Of a DNA stretch of 64,000 nt, positions 1 through 7,959 are shown one piece after another; position 1 is the first letter of the stretch, and every line of letters starts with the position of its first letter. The notes under the pieces are model-generated. The model saw only the letters and a program-made list of their open reading frames with translations, made no database searches and was not told the DNA's origin. This DNA is from Anaerolineae bacterium (lineage in GTDB: Bacteria > Chloroflexota > Anaerolineae > Aggregatilineales > Aggregatilineaceae). The stretch lies in contig JAHDLB010000004.1 of NCBI GenBank assembly GCA_018432315.1, positions 289,802 through 353,801 on the forward strand, read 5' to 3'. A program made the position numbers and the translations under genes.

Positions 1-20
1 AAACGGTTGTTTCACTGCCC

Positions 21-33
21 AATTTGAGCGCAA
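21..33 (+). promoter_or_regulatory. Ada-box-like operator upstream of ada
   Basis: The site reads AAT, six bases, then GCAA, matching the A-box/B-box arrangement known for the E. coli ada and aidB operators. The run GAGCGCAAGATT (26-37) also resembles the E. coli ada operator as I remember it. It lies 78 bp before the ada start, which suggests autoregulation. No convincing -35/-10 pair is visible between the site and the gene. Confidence 0.6.
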
Positions 34-110
34 GATTCGGATAGCGTTTTGGCCCGTCTGCCGCTATCCTGAAGCTATCAAACAACGCAGCCATGCGAGG
101 AACGCGAGTG

Positions 111-1187
111 ATGCTTGATACCCTACCCCCCACTACCATGCCCGACGAGCGCGAATGCTGGCGGGCCGTCCAGAACCGGGATCGCCAGTATGATGGTACG
201 TTCGTATACGCCGTGGAGTCAACCGGCATCTACAGCCGGCCATCGTGCCCGGCGCGGCATCCCCGGCGCGAGAACGTCACCTTCTTCGCGTGCGCCGACG
301 ACGCGGAGCAGGCCGGTTTCCGGCCCTGCGGTCGCTGCCGTCCCAACGAAGTCGATTCCCAGGTCGACCTGGTGCGGCGCGCCTGCGACGTGATCGAAGC
401 GGCGAACGGCTCCGCGCCGACGCTGGCCGAGTTGGGCGCGCAGCTGCACGTCAGCCCGTACCACCTGCAGCGCGTCTTCAAGCGGCTGACCGGCGTCACG
501 CCGCGCCAGTACGCCGACGCGCGCCGCCTGGACCGCTTCAAGTCCCAGCTCAAGGAGGGCGAGACGGTCACGCGGGCGCTCTACGATGCCGGGTACGGCT
601 CCAGCAGCCGCGCGTATGCCGGGCAGTTGGGCATGACGCCCACCGCCTATGGCGGCGGCGGCGAGGGGATGGTGATCGCGTATACGGTGACGGACTGCCC
701 GTTAGGGTACGTGCTGGTCGCGGCCACGGAGCGCGGGTTGTGCGCCGTCAGTTTAGGCGATTCGCCGGCGGATCTCGAAGCCGACCTGGTGAAGGAGTAT
801 CCCGCCGCGTCGATTCACCGCGACGATACCGGCATGGGCGAGTGGGTGAGCCTGATCCGGGCCTACATGGACGGCGCGCCGTTACCGCCTGACCTGCCGT
901 TAGACATCCGGGCGACGGCCTTCCAGCGCCGCGTGTGGGATGCCCTGCGCGCGATCCCGGTGGGCGCGACGCGCTCGTATGCCGAGATCGCCGCCAGCCT
1001 CAAACAGCCCACCGCCACGCGCGCCGTCGCCCAGGCATGCGCTCACAACCCGGTCGCGATGATCATTCCGTGCCATCGCGTCGTGCGCAAGAACGGCGAG
1101 TTAGGCGGGTACCGCTGGGGCGTGGAGCGCAAGCAGGCGCTCCTGGAACGCGAACAGCAGGTGACGCATTCCGAGGAACCGGCATGA
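111..1187 (+). CDS. ada: Bifunctional Ada DNA alkylation repair protein / transcriptional activator
   Basis: Removes methyl groups from alkylated DNA and, in relatives, activates the adaptive response. Three modules are visible: an N-terminal Ada zinc domain (about residues 12-80), an AraC-type helix-turn-helix (about 85-185), and an O6-methylguanine methyltransferase domain with active site PCHRV, Cys321. Zinc-site cysteines Cys46, Cys73 and Cys76 are present. The position matching E. coli Cys38, the methylphosphotriester acceptor and fourth zinc ligand, is Ser42 (GIYSRPSC). The protein has 358 residues against 354 in E. coli. The ATG at 111 is preferred because GAGG lies 10 bases upstream; the in-frame ATG at 93 has no such site. 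The stop overlaps the next start. Family assignment is very secure; phosphotriester repair is doubtful. Confidence 0.93.
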   Translation: MLDTLPPTTMPDERECWRAVQNRDRQYDGTFVYAVESTGIYSRPSCPARHPRRENVTFFACADDAEQAGFRPCGRCRPNEVDSQVDLVRRACDVIEAANGSAPTLAELGAQLHVSPYHLQRVFKRLTGVTPRQYADARRLDRFKSQLKEGETVTRALYDAGYGSSSRAYAGQLGMTPTAYGGGGEGMVIAYTVTDCPLGYVLVAATERGLCAVSLGDSPADLEADLVKEYPAASIHRDDTGMGEWVSLIRAYMDGAPLPPDLPLDIRATAFQRRVWDALRAIPVGATRSYAEIAASLKQPTATRAVAQACAHNPVAMIIPCHRVVRKNGELGGYRWGVERKQALLEREQQVTHSEEPA

Positions 1188-1588
1188 ACACAGGGGCGTT
1201 TTGGACAGAGTCTTCTTCGAGCAATTACCGGGGCAGCCCGGAGCCTGACACCGTCACCGGTCAGGCGGGCGGAGTCACTGTGATCGTCATAACCGGGGCG
1301 GGCAGGCCGGCCATCTTCGTCCCCGCGACGCGCCGGGCGCGATCCGCGGCCCTCCGGCAGGGCGATCTCTGGCTGGCGCCGGGCGAGGTGCAGAGCTTCG
1401 CGCGGGCGGGCCAGACGGTGCAGGTCGTGTCGGGCGGCGCCTGGGTGACGTTCGCCGGGCAGGATACGGTCGTGCTGCCCGGCCAGGGGATCGTGCTGGA
1501 GCCGGGGCCGGACGCGGCTGTCGTCTCGGCCCTGGGCACCGAGTCGCTGGTGTATCGCGTGATCGACAGGCCCGAAGCGAGCGAATAA
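1184..1588 (+). CDS. DUF2917-like small protein
   Basis: A 134-residue protein starting inside the ada stop codon (ATGA overlap), so it is probably translationally coupled to ada. The middle resembles DUF2917: alternating short hydrophobic strands and glycines, with a GGAWVTFAGQD stretch followed by LPGQGIVLEPG, as in a small cupin-like beta barrel. No catalytic residues, signal peptide or membrane segment can be identified. The N-terminal 35 residues are Ser/Gly-rich and probably flexible. The function of DUF2917 proteins is not established. Placement behind ada suggests shared expression, not a known repair role. The reading frame is well supported; the family call is tentative. Confidence 0.6.
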   Translation: MNTGAFWTESSSSNYRGSPEPDTVTGQAGGVTVIVITGAGRPAIFVPATRRARSAALRQGDLWLAPGEVQSFARAGQTVQVVSGGAWVTFAGQDTVVLPGQGIVLEPGPDAAVVSALGTESLVYRVIDRPEASE

Positions 1589-1598
1589 ATCCTCCGGT

Positions 1599-1625
1599 CC
1601 GGGTGCGGAATAGAGGCCCGGTTTT
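1599..1625 (+). terminator. Possible terminator after the ada operon
   Basis: A short stem CCGGG/CCCGG (1599-1603 with 1617-1621) is followed by TTTT. It lies between the plus-strand DUF2917-like stop and the convergent recN stop. The stem is only 5 bp, so the call is modest. Confidence 0.4.
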
Positions 1626-1653
1626 CCACAACGCAACGTGTTGAAGCAGGGCG

Positions 1654-3399
1654 TCAGGCAGTGGTTTCGAGCCGGCGCCCTTCTTTGAGGCGGCGCGCCA
1701 GCATCAGGATGTCGTAGGCGCTCTGGCGAGCGCTGTCCGTTTCGGCGCCCAACATCTCGGCCAGTTCGTCGACGCGGCCCTGGTCGTCCAGCCGCTGGAC
1801 CTGGGTCACCGTGCGCTTGTTCTGCACGTGCTTGCTGACGCGGTAGTGCGCGTCGCCGAACCCGGCGAGCTGCGCCAGGTGCGTGACGACCAGCACCTGG
1901 TGCCGGTCCGAGAGCCGCCAGAGCTTCTGGCCGACCAACGCGCCGACCCGCCCGCCGATGCCCTGGTCGATCTCGTCGAAGATGAGCGTGGGCACCTGGT
2001 CGGCGTGGGTCAGCACGCTCTTGAGCGCCAGCATGATCCGCGCCGTTTCGCCGCCGGACGCGACCTTGGCGATCGGGCGCAGCGGCTCGCCCACGTTGGC
2101 CGCCATGTAGAACTCCACCTGATCGATCCCGGTGGGGCCAAAGGCCAGCCGCCGGTCCTCGACGAAGCAGCCTTCGGGATCGTCCTCCCAGGCGATCTGC
2201 ACCTCGAAGCGGGCGCCCTGCATTTTCAGCTCGTCCAGCTCGCGGACGATGGCCCCGGTCAGTTGTTGGGCGGCGGCCCGCCGCTTGGCGCTCAACTGCG
2301 CGGCCAGCGTGCCGATCTGGCGCAGCAGGCGGTTCTCCTGGGTCCGCAGCTCGGCCAGCCGTTCCTCGCTGTGCGTGATGGATTCGAGCTCGGCGCGGGC
2401 TTTGTCGGCGTGCGCCAGCGCGGCCTCGATGCTGCCGCCGTACTTGCGCTTGAGCCGCGTGATGATCTCGACCCGCTCCTCGATCTGGTCCAGCCGGTGC
2501 GGGTCGTATTCGATCGTTTCGCGGTACTGCCGGACGGCGCGCGCTAGCTCGTCGGCCTGGGCGCTCAGGCTTTCGGCCAGCTCGGCGTACTCGGCAATCG
2601 TCGGGTCGAGTTTCGCCAGCCGCGACAGGTCGATCGCCGCCTGGGCCAGCAGGTCGACGCCGGCTGTCTCGCCCATGTCGCCCAGCAGCGCGTACTGGGC
2701 CTCGGTCGCCAGCTCCGCGATTTTCTCGGCGTTGACCAGCCGGTTGCGCTCCTGCTGGAGCTCGTCTTCCTCGTCGGGGCGCAGGGCGGCGGTGTCGATC
2801 TCCTGGACCTGGTATTGCAGCATGTCCACGCGGCGGGCCAGGGCGGCCTCGTCGGTGAGCAGGCTCTTGATCTCGGCCTGGACCTGGTCCAGCGCGCGGA
2901 CCACTTCCTTGAACCCGGCGCGGGCGTCTTCCAGCCCGGCGTAGCGGTCCAGCAGGTAGATGTGCTGGGCCGGGCGCAGCAGTGAGAGGTGCTCGCCCTG
3001 GCCGTGAATGTCGACCAGCATCCCGCCGATCTCGCGATAGACGGTCAGGTTGCAGGTCGTGCCGTTGATGCGCGCCTGGCTGCGCCCGCTGCTGCGCACC
3101 TCGCGGGTGAGGATCACCTCGTCGGGCGCCTCGCCGTCCAGCCCTTCGGCCTCCAGCAGGGCGTGCACCTCGGCCTGGAGCGCGGGCGGGATGGCGAAAA
3201 TGCCCTCGATCACGGCCCGGTCGGCCCCGCCACGGACCAGCGTCGCGTCCGAGCGCTCGCCGAGCAGCAGGTTGACCGCGTCGACGATGATCGACTTACC
3301 GGCCCCCGTCTCGCCGGTGATCACCAGGAAGCCGGAATCGAGGGTGAGGGTCAGCTCGTCGATGATTGCGAAATCTTTGATGCGCAGTTCGTGAAGCAT
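1654..3399 (-). CDS. recN: DNA repair protein RecN
   Basis: SMC-like ATPase acting at double-strand breaks. The N terminus has the RecN pattern LRIKDFAIIDE followed by Walker A GETGAGKS (about residues 30-37). The middle (about 150-370) is rich in heptad-like Leu/Glu/Arg, consistent with the coiled-coil arms. The C-terminal ATPase half holds the signature VASGGETARIMLALK and Walker B TLIFDEIDQGIGG. Length 581 is close to the usual 550-570. The ATG start follows the upstream B-box gene by 12 bp, and the gene is last in an operon with nadK. RecN is a classic SOS gene, and a LexA-type box lies in the operon promoter (4946-4957). Confidence 0.96.
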   Translation of the reverse strand: MLHELRIKDFAIIDELTLTLDSGFLVITGETGAGKSIIVDAVNLLLGERSDATLVRGGADRAVIEGIFAIPPALQAEVHALLEAEGLDGEAPDEVILTREVRSSGRSQARINGTTCNLTVYREIGGMLVDIHGQGEHLSLLRPAQHIYLLDRYAGLEDARAGFKEVVRALDQVQAEIKSLLTDEAALARRVDMLQYQVQEIDTAALRPDEEDELQQERNRLVNAEKIAELATEAQYALLGDMGETAGVDLLAQAAIDLSRLAKLDPTIAEYAELAESLSAQADELARAVRQYRETIEYDPHRLDQIEERVEIITRLKRKYGGSIEAALAHADKARAELESITHSEERLAELRTQENRLLRQIGTLAAQLSAKRRAAAQQLTGAIVRELDELKMQGARFEVQIAWEDDPEGCFVEDRRLAFGPTGIDQVEFYMAANVGEPLRPIAKVASGGETARIMLALKSVLTHADQVPTLIFDEIDQGIGGRVGALVGQKLWRLSDRHQVLVVTHLAQLAGFGDAHYRVSKHVQNKRTVTQVQRLDDQGRVDELAEMLGAETDSARQSAYDILMLARRLKEGRRLETTA

Positions 3400-3411
3400 A
3401 CCGGACCACTC

Positions 3412-3927
3412 TCAGGTTGTCAGCCGCAGGCCAAACTGCGCGACCGCCGTGCCAGTCGCCATGAACAGGTAGATCCCGACGCTGAGCGGGTTGAACAGCA
3501 GGAAGGGCAGCGCGCCCAGCACGACGCAGGTGCCCACCACGGCGCCGGTGTAGCGCCCGCGCCGCTTGCCAGTGAGCGTCATGACGGCCCTGCCGATCAG
3601 GCCGCCCGCCGCCGGCGCCAGGAAGAACGCAATGAAGAACCAGCCGATCCGCGCCAGAATCCCGGCGGCGAAGAAGCTCATGACCAGCGTCACACCCGCG
3701 GCAATCAGGTAGTCGAGCATCTGCGCGTTGAAAAACTTATCCTGCTGCTCGCGGACGCATTCCCGGCAGCGATAGCCGACCGGCGTCTTGACGGCGCAGC
3801 GGGTGCACATCGGGCGCCCGCAGCGATTGCAGCGCAGGCTGGTGGCCGTATTCGGATGGACGGTGCAGTACACCACCTCTTCTTCGCTGGTGTCGGTGTC
3901 GTCGATTCGCTCTGAAACGGTCATCAT
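3412..3927 (-). CDS. B-box zinc-finger membrane protein
   Basis: About 171 residues. Residues 20-60 hold eight cysteine/histidine positions (CTVHP, CNRCGRPMCTRC, CREC) arranged like a B-box/rubredoxin-type zinc finger. Residues 70-168 are mostly hydrophobic, with about four membrane helices. Chloroflexota encode many such B-box plus membrane proteins, some fused to rhomboid proteases, but no protease motif is visible here. Two adjacent ATG codons (3927 and 3924) compete; GAGGA spaces better to the second. The gene sits between nadK and recN in one transcription unit. The biological role is unknown. Confidence 0.75.
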   Translation of the reverse strand: MMTVSERIDDTDTSEEEVVYCTVHPNTATSLRCNRCGRPMCTRCAVKTPVGYRCRECVREQQDKFFNAQMLDYLIAAGVTLVMSFFAAGILARIGWFFIAFFLAPAAGGLIGRAVMTLTGKRRGRYTGAVVGTCVVLGALPFLLFNPLSVGIYLFMATGTAVAQFGLRLTT

Positions 3928-3947
3928 CTTTCCTCAAGGTCGATGTT

Positions 3948-4853
3948 TCATCCCTGATTCTGGCTTGAATCGGTGGAATTGCCCACTGGCAGGCGGTTGG
4001 TGTGCGGCGGCACGCGCGGCTCCAGCCGGTCGAGCAGCGAGCGGTAAAAATAGTTGCGCTCGCGCAGGCGCACGAACTGCGTGATCCGGTCGCTGGCGCG
4101 CACGACGACCTCGTCGGACGGTTCCAGGCTGGCGATCAACTCGCCATCCACCGTCAGGAACACTTCGGCCAGCGTCTGCGGCTCCACGACGACCGTGATC
4201 GTCGCGCCCTGCGACAGCACCATGGGCCGGTCCATGCTCAGATGTGGCGCGACCGGCGTCACCAGGATGTTCTTCAGCTCCGGCGGCAGGATCGGCCCGC
4301 CCACCGCCAGCGCGTAGGCCGTCGAGCCGGTCGGCGTGGCGATGATCAGGCCGTCGCCGTGATACGTCGTCGCCCAGCCGCCGTCGATGTACGTCTCCAG
4401 CCGGACCGACCGGGCGATGGCGCCCCGGTTGATCACCACGTCGTTGAGCGCGTCGTTGGTCCCCAGGCTCGCGCCGTCGCGCCGGATTTCGTAGCGGATC
4501 ATCATCCGCTCCTCGATCCAGTACCGGCCCGCCAACAGGGCCTCCAGGCTGGCCTCCCATTCTTCCGGGTTGATCTCGGTCAGGAAGCCGAGATAGCCCG
4601 TGTTGATGCCGAACACCGGCACGCGCTCCGGCGCGCACACGCGGGCCGCGCGCAGCATCGCGCCGTCGCCGCCGATGGCAACGACCAGGTCCGAGTCGTG
4701 AACCAGGGGCCGGACGTTCGGCATGTCCCACACAGTGCGCATCCAGGTCGTGATGTGGTGATCTTCCAGGGACCGGGTCAGGTCCTGGGCGATGGGGACC
4801 GTGCCTGGGCGCAGCGGGTGAGCGAGTATGCCGATCGTCTGGAAGGTCTTCAA
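3948..4853 (-). CDS. nadK: NAD kinase
   Basis: Phosphorylates NAD to NADP in the cytoplasm. The GGDG nucleotide motif is at residues 61-64, an ND variant of the usual NE motif lies in ALNDVVINRG (about 137-138), and the glycine-rich GDGLIIATPTGSTAY is at 166-180. Length is 301. The start is TTG: AGGGGAG ends 8 bases upstream and no nearer in-frame ATG keeps the N-terminal Rossmann strand (TIGILAHP). It is the first gene of the nadK - B-box - recN operon, with two promoter candidates directly upstream. The C-terminal 20 residues are polar and probably disordered. Confidence 0.95.
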   Translation of the reverse strand: MKTFQTIGILAHPLRPGTVPIAQDLTRSLEDHHITTWMRTVWDMPNVRPLVHDSDLVVAIGGDGAMLRAARVCAPERVPVFGINTGYLGFLTEINPEEWEASLEALLAGRYWIEERMMIRYEIRRDGASLGTNDALNDVVINRGAIARSVRLETYIDGGWATTYHGDGLIIATPTGSTAYALAVGGPILPPELKNILVTPVAPHLSMDRPMVLSQGATITVVVEPQTLAEVFLTVDGELIASLEPSDEVVVRASDRITQFVRLRERNYFYRSLLDRLEPRVPPHTNRLPVGNSTDSSQNQG

Positions 4854-4892
4854 CGAGTAGGCTCCCCTGGTGCGTGTAACGAGCGTAAAGCG

Positions 4893-4920
4893 ATTATAGC
4901 TTGCTGGATAAGGGCGTCAA
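4893..4920 (-). promoter_or_regulatory. Sigma-70 type promoter P1 of the nadK-recN operon
   Basis: On the minus strand, TTGACG (4920-4915) is separated by 16 bases from a perfect TATAAT (4898-4893), about 40 bp before the nadK TTG start. This is the best -35/-10 pair in the window. Confidence 0.7.
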
Positions 4921-4938
4921 AACCGGGCTGGATCTTCC

Positions 4939-4967
4939 ATTATACGAACAAAAGTTCTAACTCGCAA
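4939..4967 (-). promoter_or_regulatory. Second promoter P2 of the nadK-recN operon
   Basis: On the minus strand, TTGCGA (4967-4962), a 17-base spacer and TATAAT (4944-4939). The spacer contains the GAAC-N4-GTTC palindrome at 4946-4957, so a bound repressor would block this promoter directly. Confidence 0.55.
4946..4957. promoter_or_regulatory. LexA/DinR-type SOS box
   Basis: The palindrome GAAC-AAAA-GTTC agrees with the Gram-positive DinR/LexA core GAAC-N4-GTTC. It lies between the -35 and -10 of P2, upstream of an operon ending in recN. The match and position are seen directly; LexA binding is inferred from the consensus and the recN context. Confidence 0.5.
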
Positions 4968-4977
4968 GCCAGAATAA

Positions 4978-5011
4978 AGACCAAACACTTGGTTCGCGAA
5001 GCGTTTGGTCT
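4978..5011 (-). terminator. Terminator-like hairpin downstream of the SDR gene
   Basis: A 13-bp stem with one mismatch (4978-4990 with 4999-5011, 8-base loop) is followed on the minus strand by TTATTCT. It lies in the 304-bp gap 4854-5157, between the SDR stop and the nadK promoters. Apart from this hairpin and those promoters I see nothing in the gap. Confidence 0.55.
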
Positions 5012-5157
5012 TGGGGGAGCACCCGGATGGCTGTGGGGGGCATCAGCCATCTCGGTACTACCCTGATCTTAGGCGGCGCCCCGCGGCCCAACTTGACGCC
5101 TGATCGATGGCTGGGCAACGGAACCCCGCCGGACCTGACAGAACCCTGACGCCTCGA

Positions 5158-5874
5158 TCACGTCAGTCCCAGGACCGGCACCGCCGCCCCGTGAATCGCG
5201 CGCGCCGCGTCCGACGCCAGGAACAGGAACACGTCGGCCAGGTCTTCGGGCGGAACCCATCTGTCGAAGTTGGCGTTGGGCATGGCCTCGCGGTTTTGCG
5301 GCGTGTCAATCGTGCCCGGCAGGATGCAGTTGACGTTGATCCCGTTGGCTTTCAGCTCGGCGGCCATGCTCTCGGTCAGGCGGATGACGGCGGCCTTCGA
5401 GGCGCTGTAGGCCGCGGAATGCTTGCGCCCCTTTTCGCCCGCCGGCGCGGCGGTGTGGATGATCTTGCCGCCGCCCTGCCGCAGCATGACCGGCACCACG
5501 GCGCGGCCCAGGATGAAGGCCGTCCGCGCGTTGAGCGACAGCATGAACTCGAACGTGTCCAGCGGCGTGTCGTGGACGGGGTCCCCCGCCCGGAAGCCGC
5601 CGACGGTGTTCGCCAGCACGTCGATCCGGCCAAACCGGTCGATCACCTGGGCGACCATGTGGCGCGTGGCCGGTTCGTCGGTCAGGTCCACGCCGCCCAG
5701 CAGCAGGTGATCGGGCGAGTCCGCGAGATCCGCGAACGCCGCGCGCAGGCCGTCGCCGGCGTGGTCGACCAGGGCCAGGGTGGCGCCCGCCGCCAGAAAC
5801 CGGCGCGCGACGGCGCTGCCCAGGTTGCCGCGGGCGCCGGTGACGACCACGATCTGGTTCGAGAAGTCAAACAT
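5158..5874 (-). CDS. Short-chain dehydrogenase/reductase family protein
   Basis: A 238-residue SDR with Rossmann motif TGARGNLG near the N terminus and the active-site pair YSASK. The usual catalytic Ser, 13 residues before the Tyr, appears to be Ala in TAAPAGEKGRK, and the NNAG motif is replaced by ANTVGG, so oxidoreductase activity is uncertain. The C-terminal LFLASDAARAIHGAAVPV matches classical SDRs. ATG 5874 is chosen because AAGGGA lies 7 bases upstream; a GTG two codons earlier is almost on top of that site. It diverges from the ABC exporter. The substrate is unknown. Confidence 0.8.
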   Translation of the reverse strand: MFDFSNQIVVVTGARGNLGSAVARRFLAAGATLALVDHAGDGLRAAFADLADSPDHLLLGGVDLTDEPATRHMVAQVIDRFGRIDVLANTVGGFRAGDPVHDTPLDTFEFMLSLNARTAFILGRAVVPVMLRQGGGKIIHTAAPAGEKGRKHSAAYSASKAAVIRLTESMAAELKANGINVNCILPGTIDTPQNREAMPNANFDRWVPPEDLADVFLFLASDAARAIHGAAVPVLGLT

Positions 5875-5950
5875 GGTCACGTCCCTTCGCTTGTGAACGT
5901 CAGACTTGCAGCAGATTGTACGGTGTTGGCGGCAGAACGGCGATCAAAGC

Positions 5951-5959
5951 TGGTACAAT
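5951..5959 (+). promoter_or_regulatory. Extended -10 promoter of the ABC exporter gene
   Basis: TGGTACAAT fits the extended -10 form TGn-TATAAT, 45 bp before the exporter start. No good -35 at standard spacing is visible, as expected for this promoter class. Confidence 0.5.
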
Positions 5960-6003
5960 CTGGCATGGAAAACGAAACGCGACGATCACAAAAGGTGGGA
6001 TGA

Positions 6004-7959
6004 ATGCGTATGCACGGTGGCGGATGGTTCGCCTACGTTCGCGGCGAAGACGACAAAGACAAGAAGCGATACATGACGTGGCCGCTGCTCAAACGGGTGT
6101 TGGGCTATGCCCGGCCCTATCGCGGCCAGATCATTCTGCTGTTGGGCACGATCCTGGCGGTGACGGGCCTGGGCCTGCTGACGCCGCTGATCATGCGCGA
6201 CCTGATCGACCGCACGCTGCCCGCCGGTGACGCGGGGCGGCTCAACCGGCTGGCGATAGCGCTCGTGCTGATCCCGATCGTCAGCGGCGCGATCAGCGTC
6301 TCCCAGCGCAAGCTGAACGCGTCGATCGGCGAGGGCGTAATCTACGATCTGCGGCTGGCGCTCTACGCGCACTTGCAGCGGCTCTCGCTGCGCTTTTTCA
6401 CGCACACCAAGACCGGCGAGCTGATCAGCCGCCTGAATAACGACGTGATCGACGCCCAGCGCGCGATCAGCAGCACGATCGTGGACATCGTGACCAACCT
6501 GATCCAGGTCACGGCGATCCTGATCGTCATGTTCTCGCTCGAATGGCGGCTGACGCTGCTGGGCGTGATGGTCCTGCCGGCGTTCATCGTGGCGGCGCGG
6601 CGGCTGGGCGCCAAGCTCCGCCACATCGCCCGCGAGGCGATGGACCACAACGCGCAGATGAACGCGATCATGAACGAGACGCTCAACATCGGCGGCGTGC
6701 TGCTGGTCCGGCTGTTCGGGCGCACGGCGACCGAGGTCGACCGCTTCGACGCGCGGGCGGCGAAAGTGCGCGACATCGGCATCACGCGGGCGGTGACCGG
6801 CAGCCAGTTCTTCGTGATCATCGGGCTGGTCGGCGCGATCGGCACGGCGCTGGTGTACTGGGTCGGCGGGCATCTCGTGCTGAGCGGCACGTTCACCATC
6901 GGCACGATCGTCGCGTTCGCGTCGTACCTCACCCAGTTGTACGGCGCGCTCCAGAACCTGACCAACGCGCCGGTCGCGTTCGCCACGTCGATGGTCAGCT
7001 TCGAGCGCGTGTTCGAGGTGGTCGACCTGCCGCTGGACATCGCCGAGAAACCGGGTGCGATCGTCCTGCGCGACGTGCGCGGCGCGCTGACGTTCGAGAA
7101 CGTGACCTTCGAGTACCGCATCGACGAGGAGCACCTGCTGCGCGGCGTGGAGCGTCACGGGCAGGTCGATATGGTCCAGGCGGTGCTGTCCGGCGGTGAA
7201 AAGACCAACGGCAAATCGAGCGAGCCGGTCGCGGTCAGTCAGGCGCGCGAGATCGCGCTGGAGCACGTGTCGTTCGACATCCAGCCGGGGCAGTTGGTGG
7301 CGCTGGTGGGGCCGAGCGGCGCGGGCAAAACCACGCTGACCTACCTCATCCCGCGCCTGTACGATCCCACCGAGGGGCGCATCCTGCTCGACGGGCACGA
7401 CCTGCGCGACGTGACGCTCAGCTCGCTGGCCGCCCAGGTGGGCATGGTCACGCAGGAAACGCACCTGTTCCACGACACGATCCGCACCAATTTGCTCTAC
7501 GCCCGCCTGGACGCGACCCAGGACGAGATCGAGGCGGCCTGCCGCGCGGCCAACATTCACGACTTCATCGCCGGCCTGCCGGACGGCTACGACACGGTCG
7601 TCGGCGAGCGCGGCTATCGCCTGAGCGGGGGCGAAAAGCAGCGCCTCGCCATCGCGCGCGTGATCCTCAAAGATCCGCGCATCCTGGTGCTGGACGAGGC
7701 GACCAGCCACCTCGACAGCCAGTCCGAAGCGCTGATCCAGGACGCGCTGAAGAAGGTGATGGCGGGCCGGACGAGCATCGTCATCGCGCACCGGCTGAGC
7801 ACGATCCTGGCCGCCGACCTGATCCTGGTGATCGACCGGGGCCAGATCGTCGAGCAAGGCCGGCACGCCGACCTGATCGCGCAAGGTGGGCTGTACGCGC
7901 GGCTGTACGAGACGCAGTTCAGCCGCGATCAGAACGGCGCCCGGCTCGATCCGGCTTAG
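6004..7959 (+). CDS. ABC transporter, fused permease/ATPase exporter
   Basis: A 651-residue half-transporter of the MsbA/LmrA type. The membrane domain (about residues 25-340, six helices) is followed by an ATPase with Walker A GPSGAGKTT (about 435), signature LSGGEKQR, Walker B ILVLDEATSHLD and the H-loop IAHRLST. A segment of about 50 residues (roughly 369-418) is inserted early in the ATPase, between FEYRID and ALEHVSF, where the family normally has a short turn. AAGGTGG lies just upstream of the ATG at 6004. It probably works as a homodimer, since no partner half-transporter is adjacent. Substrate unknown. The 3' end overlaps the convergent SLC13 gene by 4 bp. Confidence 0.9.
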   Translation: MRMHGGGWFAYVRGEDDKDKKRYMTWPLLKRVLGYARPYRGQIILLLGTILAVTGLGLLTPLIMRDLIDRTLPAGDAGRLNRLAIALVLIPIVSGAISVSQRKLNASIGEGVIYDLRLALYAHLQRLSLRFFTHTKTGELISRLNNDVIDAQRAISSTIVDIVTNLIQVTAILIVMFSLEWRLTLLGVMVLPAFIVAARRLGAKLRHIAREAMDHNAQMNAIMNETLNIGGVLLVRLFGRTATEVDRFDARAAKVRDIGITRAVTGSQFFVIIGLVGAIGTALVYWVGGHLVLSGTFTIGTIVAFASYLTQLYGALQNLTNAPVAFATSMVSFERVFEVVDLPLDIAEKPGAIVLRDVRGALTFENVTFEYRIDEEHLLRGVERHGQVDMVQAVLSGGEKTNGKSSEPVAVSQAREIALEHVSFDIQPGQLVALVGPSGAGKTTLTYLIPRLYDPTEGRILLDGHDLRDVTLSSLAAQVGMVTQETHLFHDTIRTNLLYARLDATQDEIEAACRAANIHDFIAGLPDGYDTVVGERGYRLSGGEKQRLAIARVILKDPRILVLDEATSHLDSQSEALIQDALKKVMAGRTSIVIAHRLSTILAADLILVIDRGQIVEQGRHADLIAQGGLYARLYETQFSRDQNGARLDPA

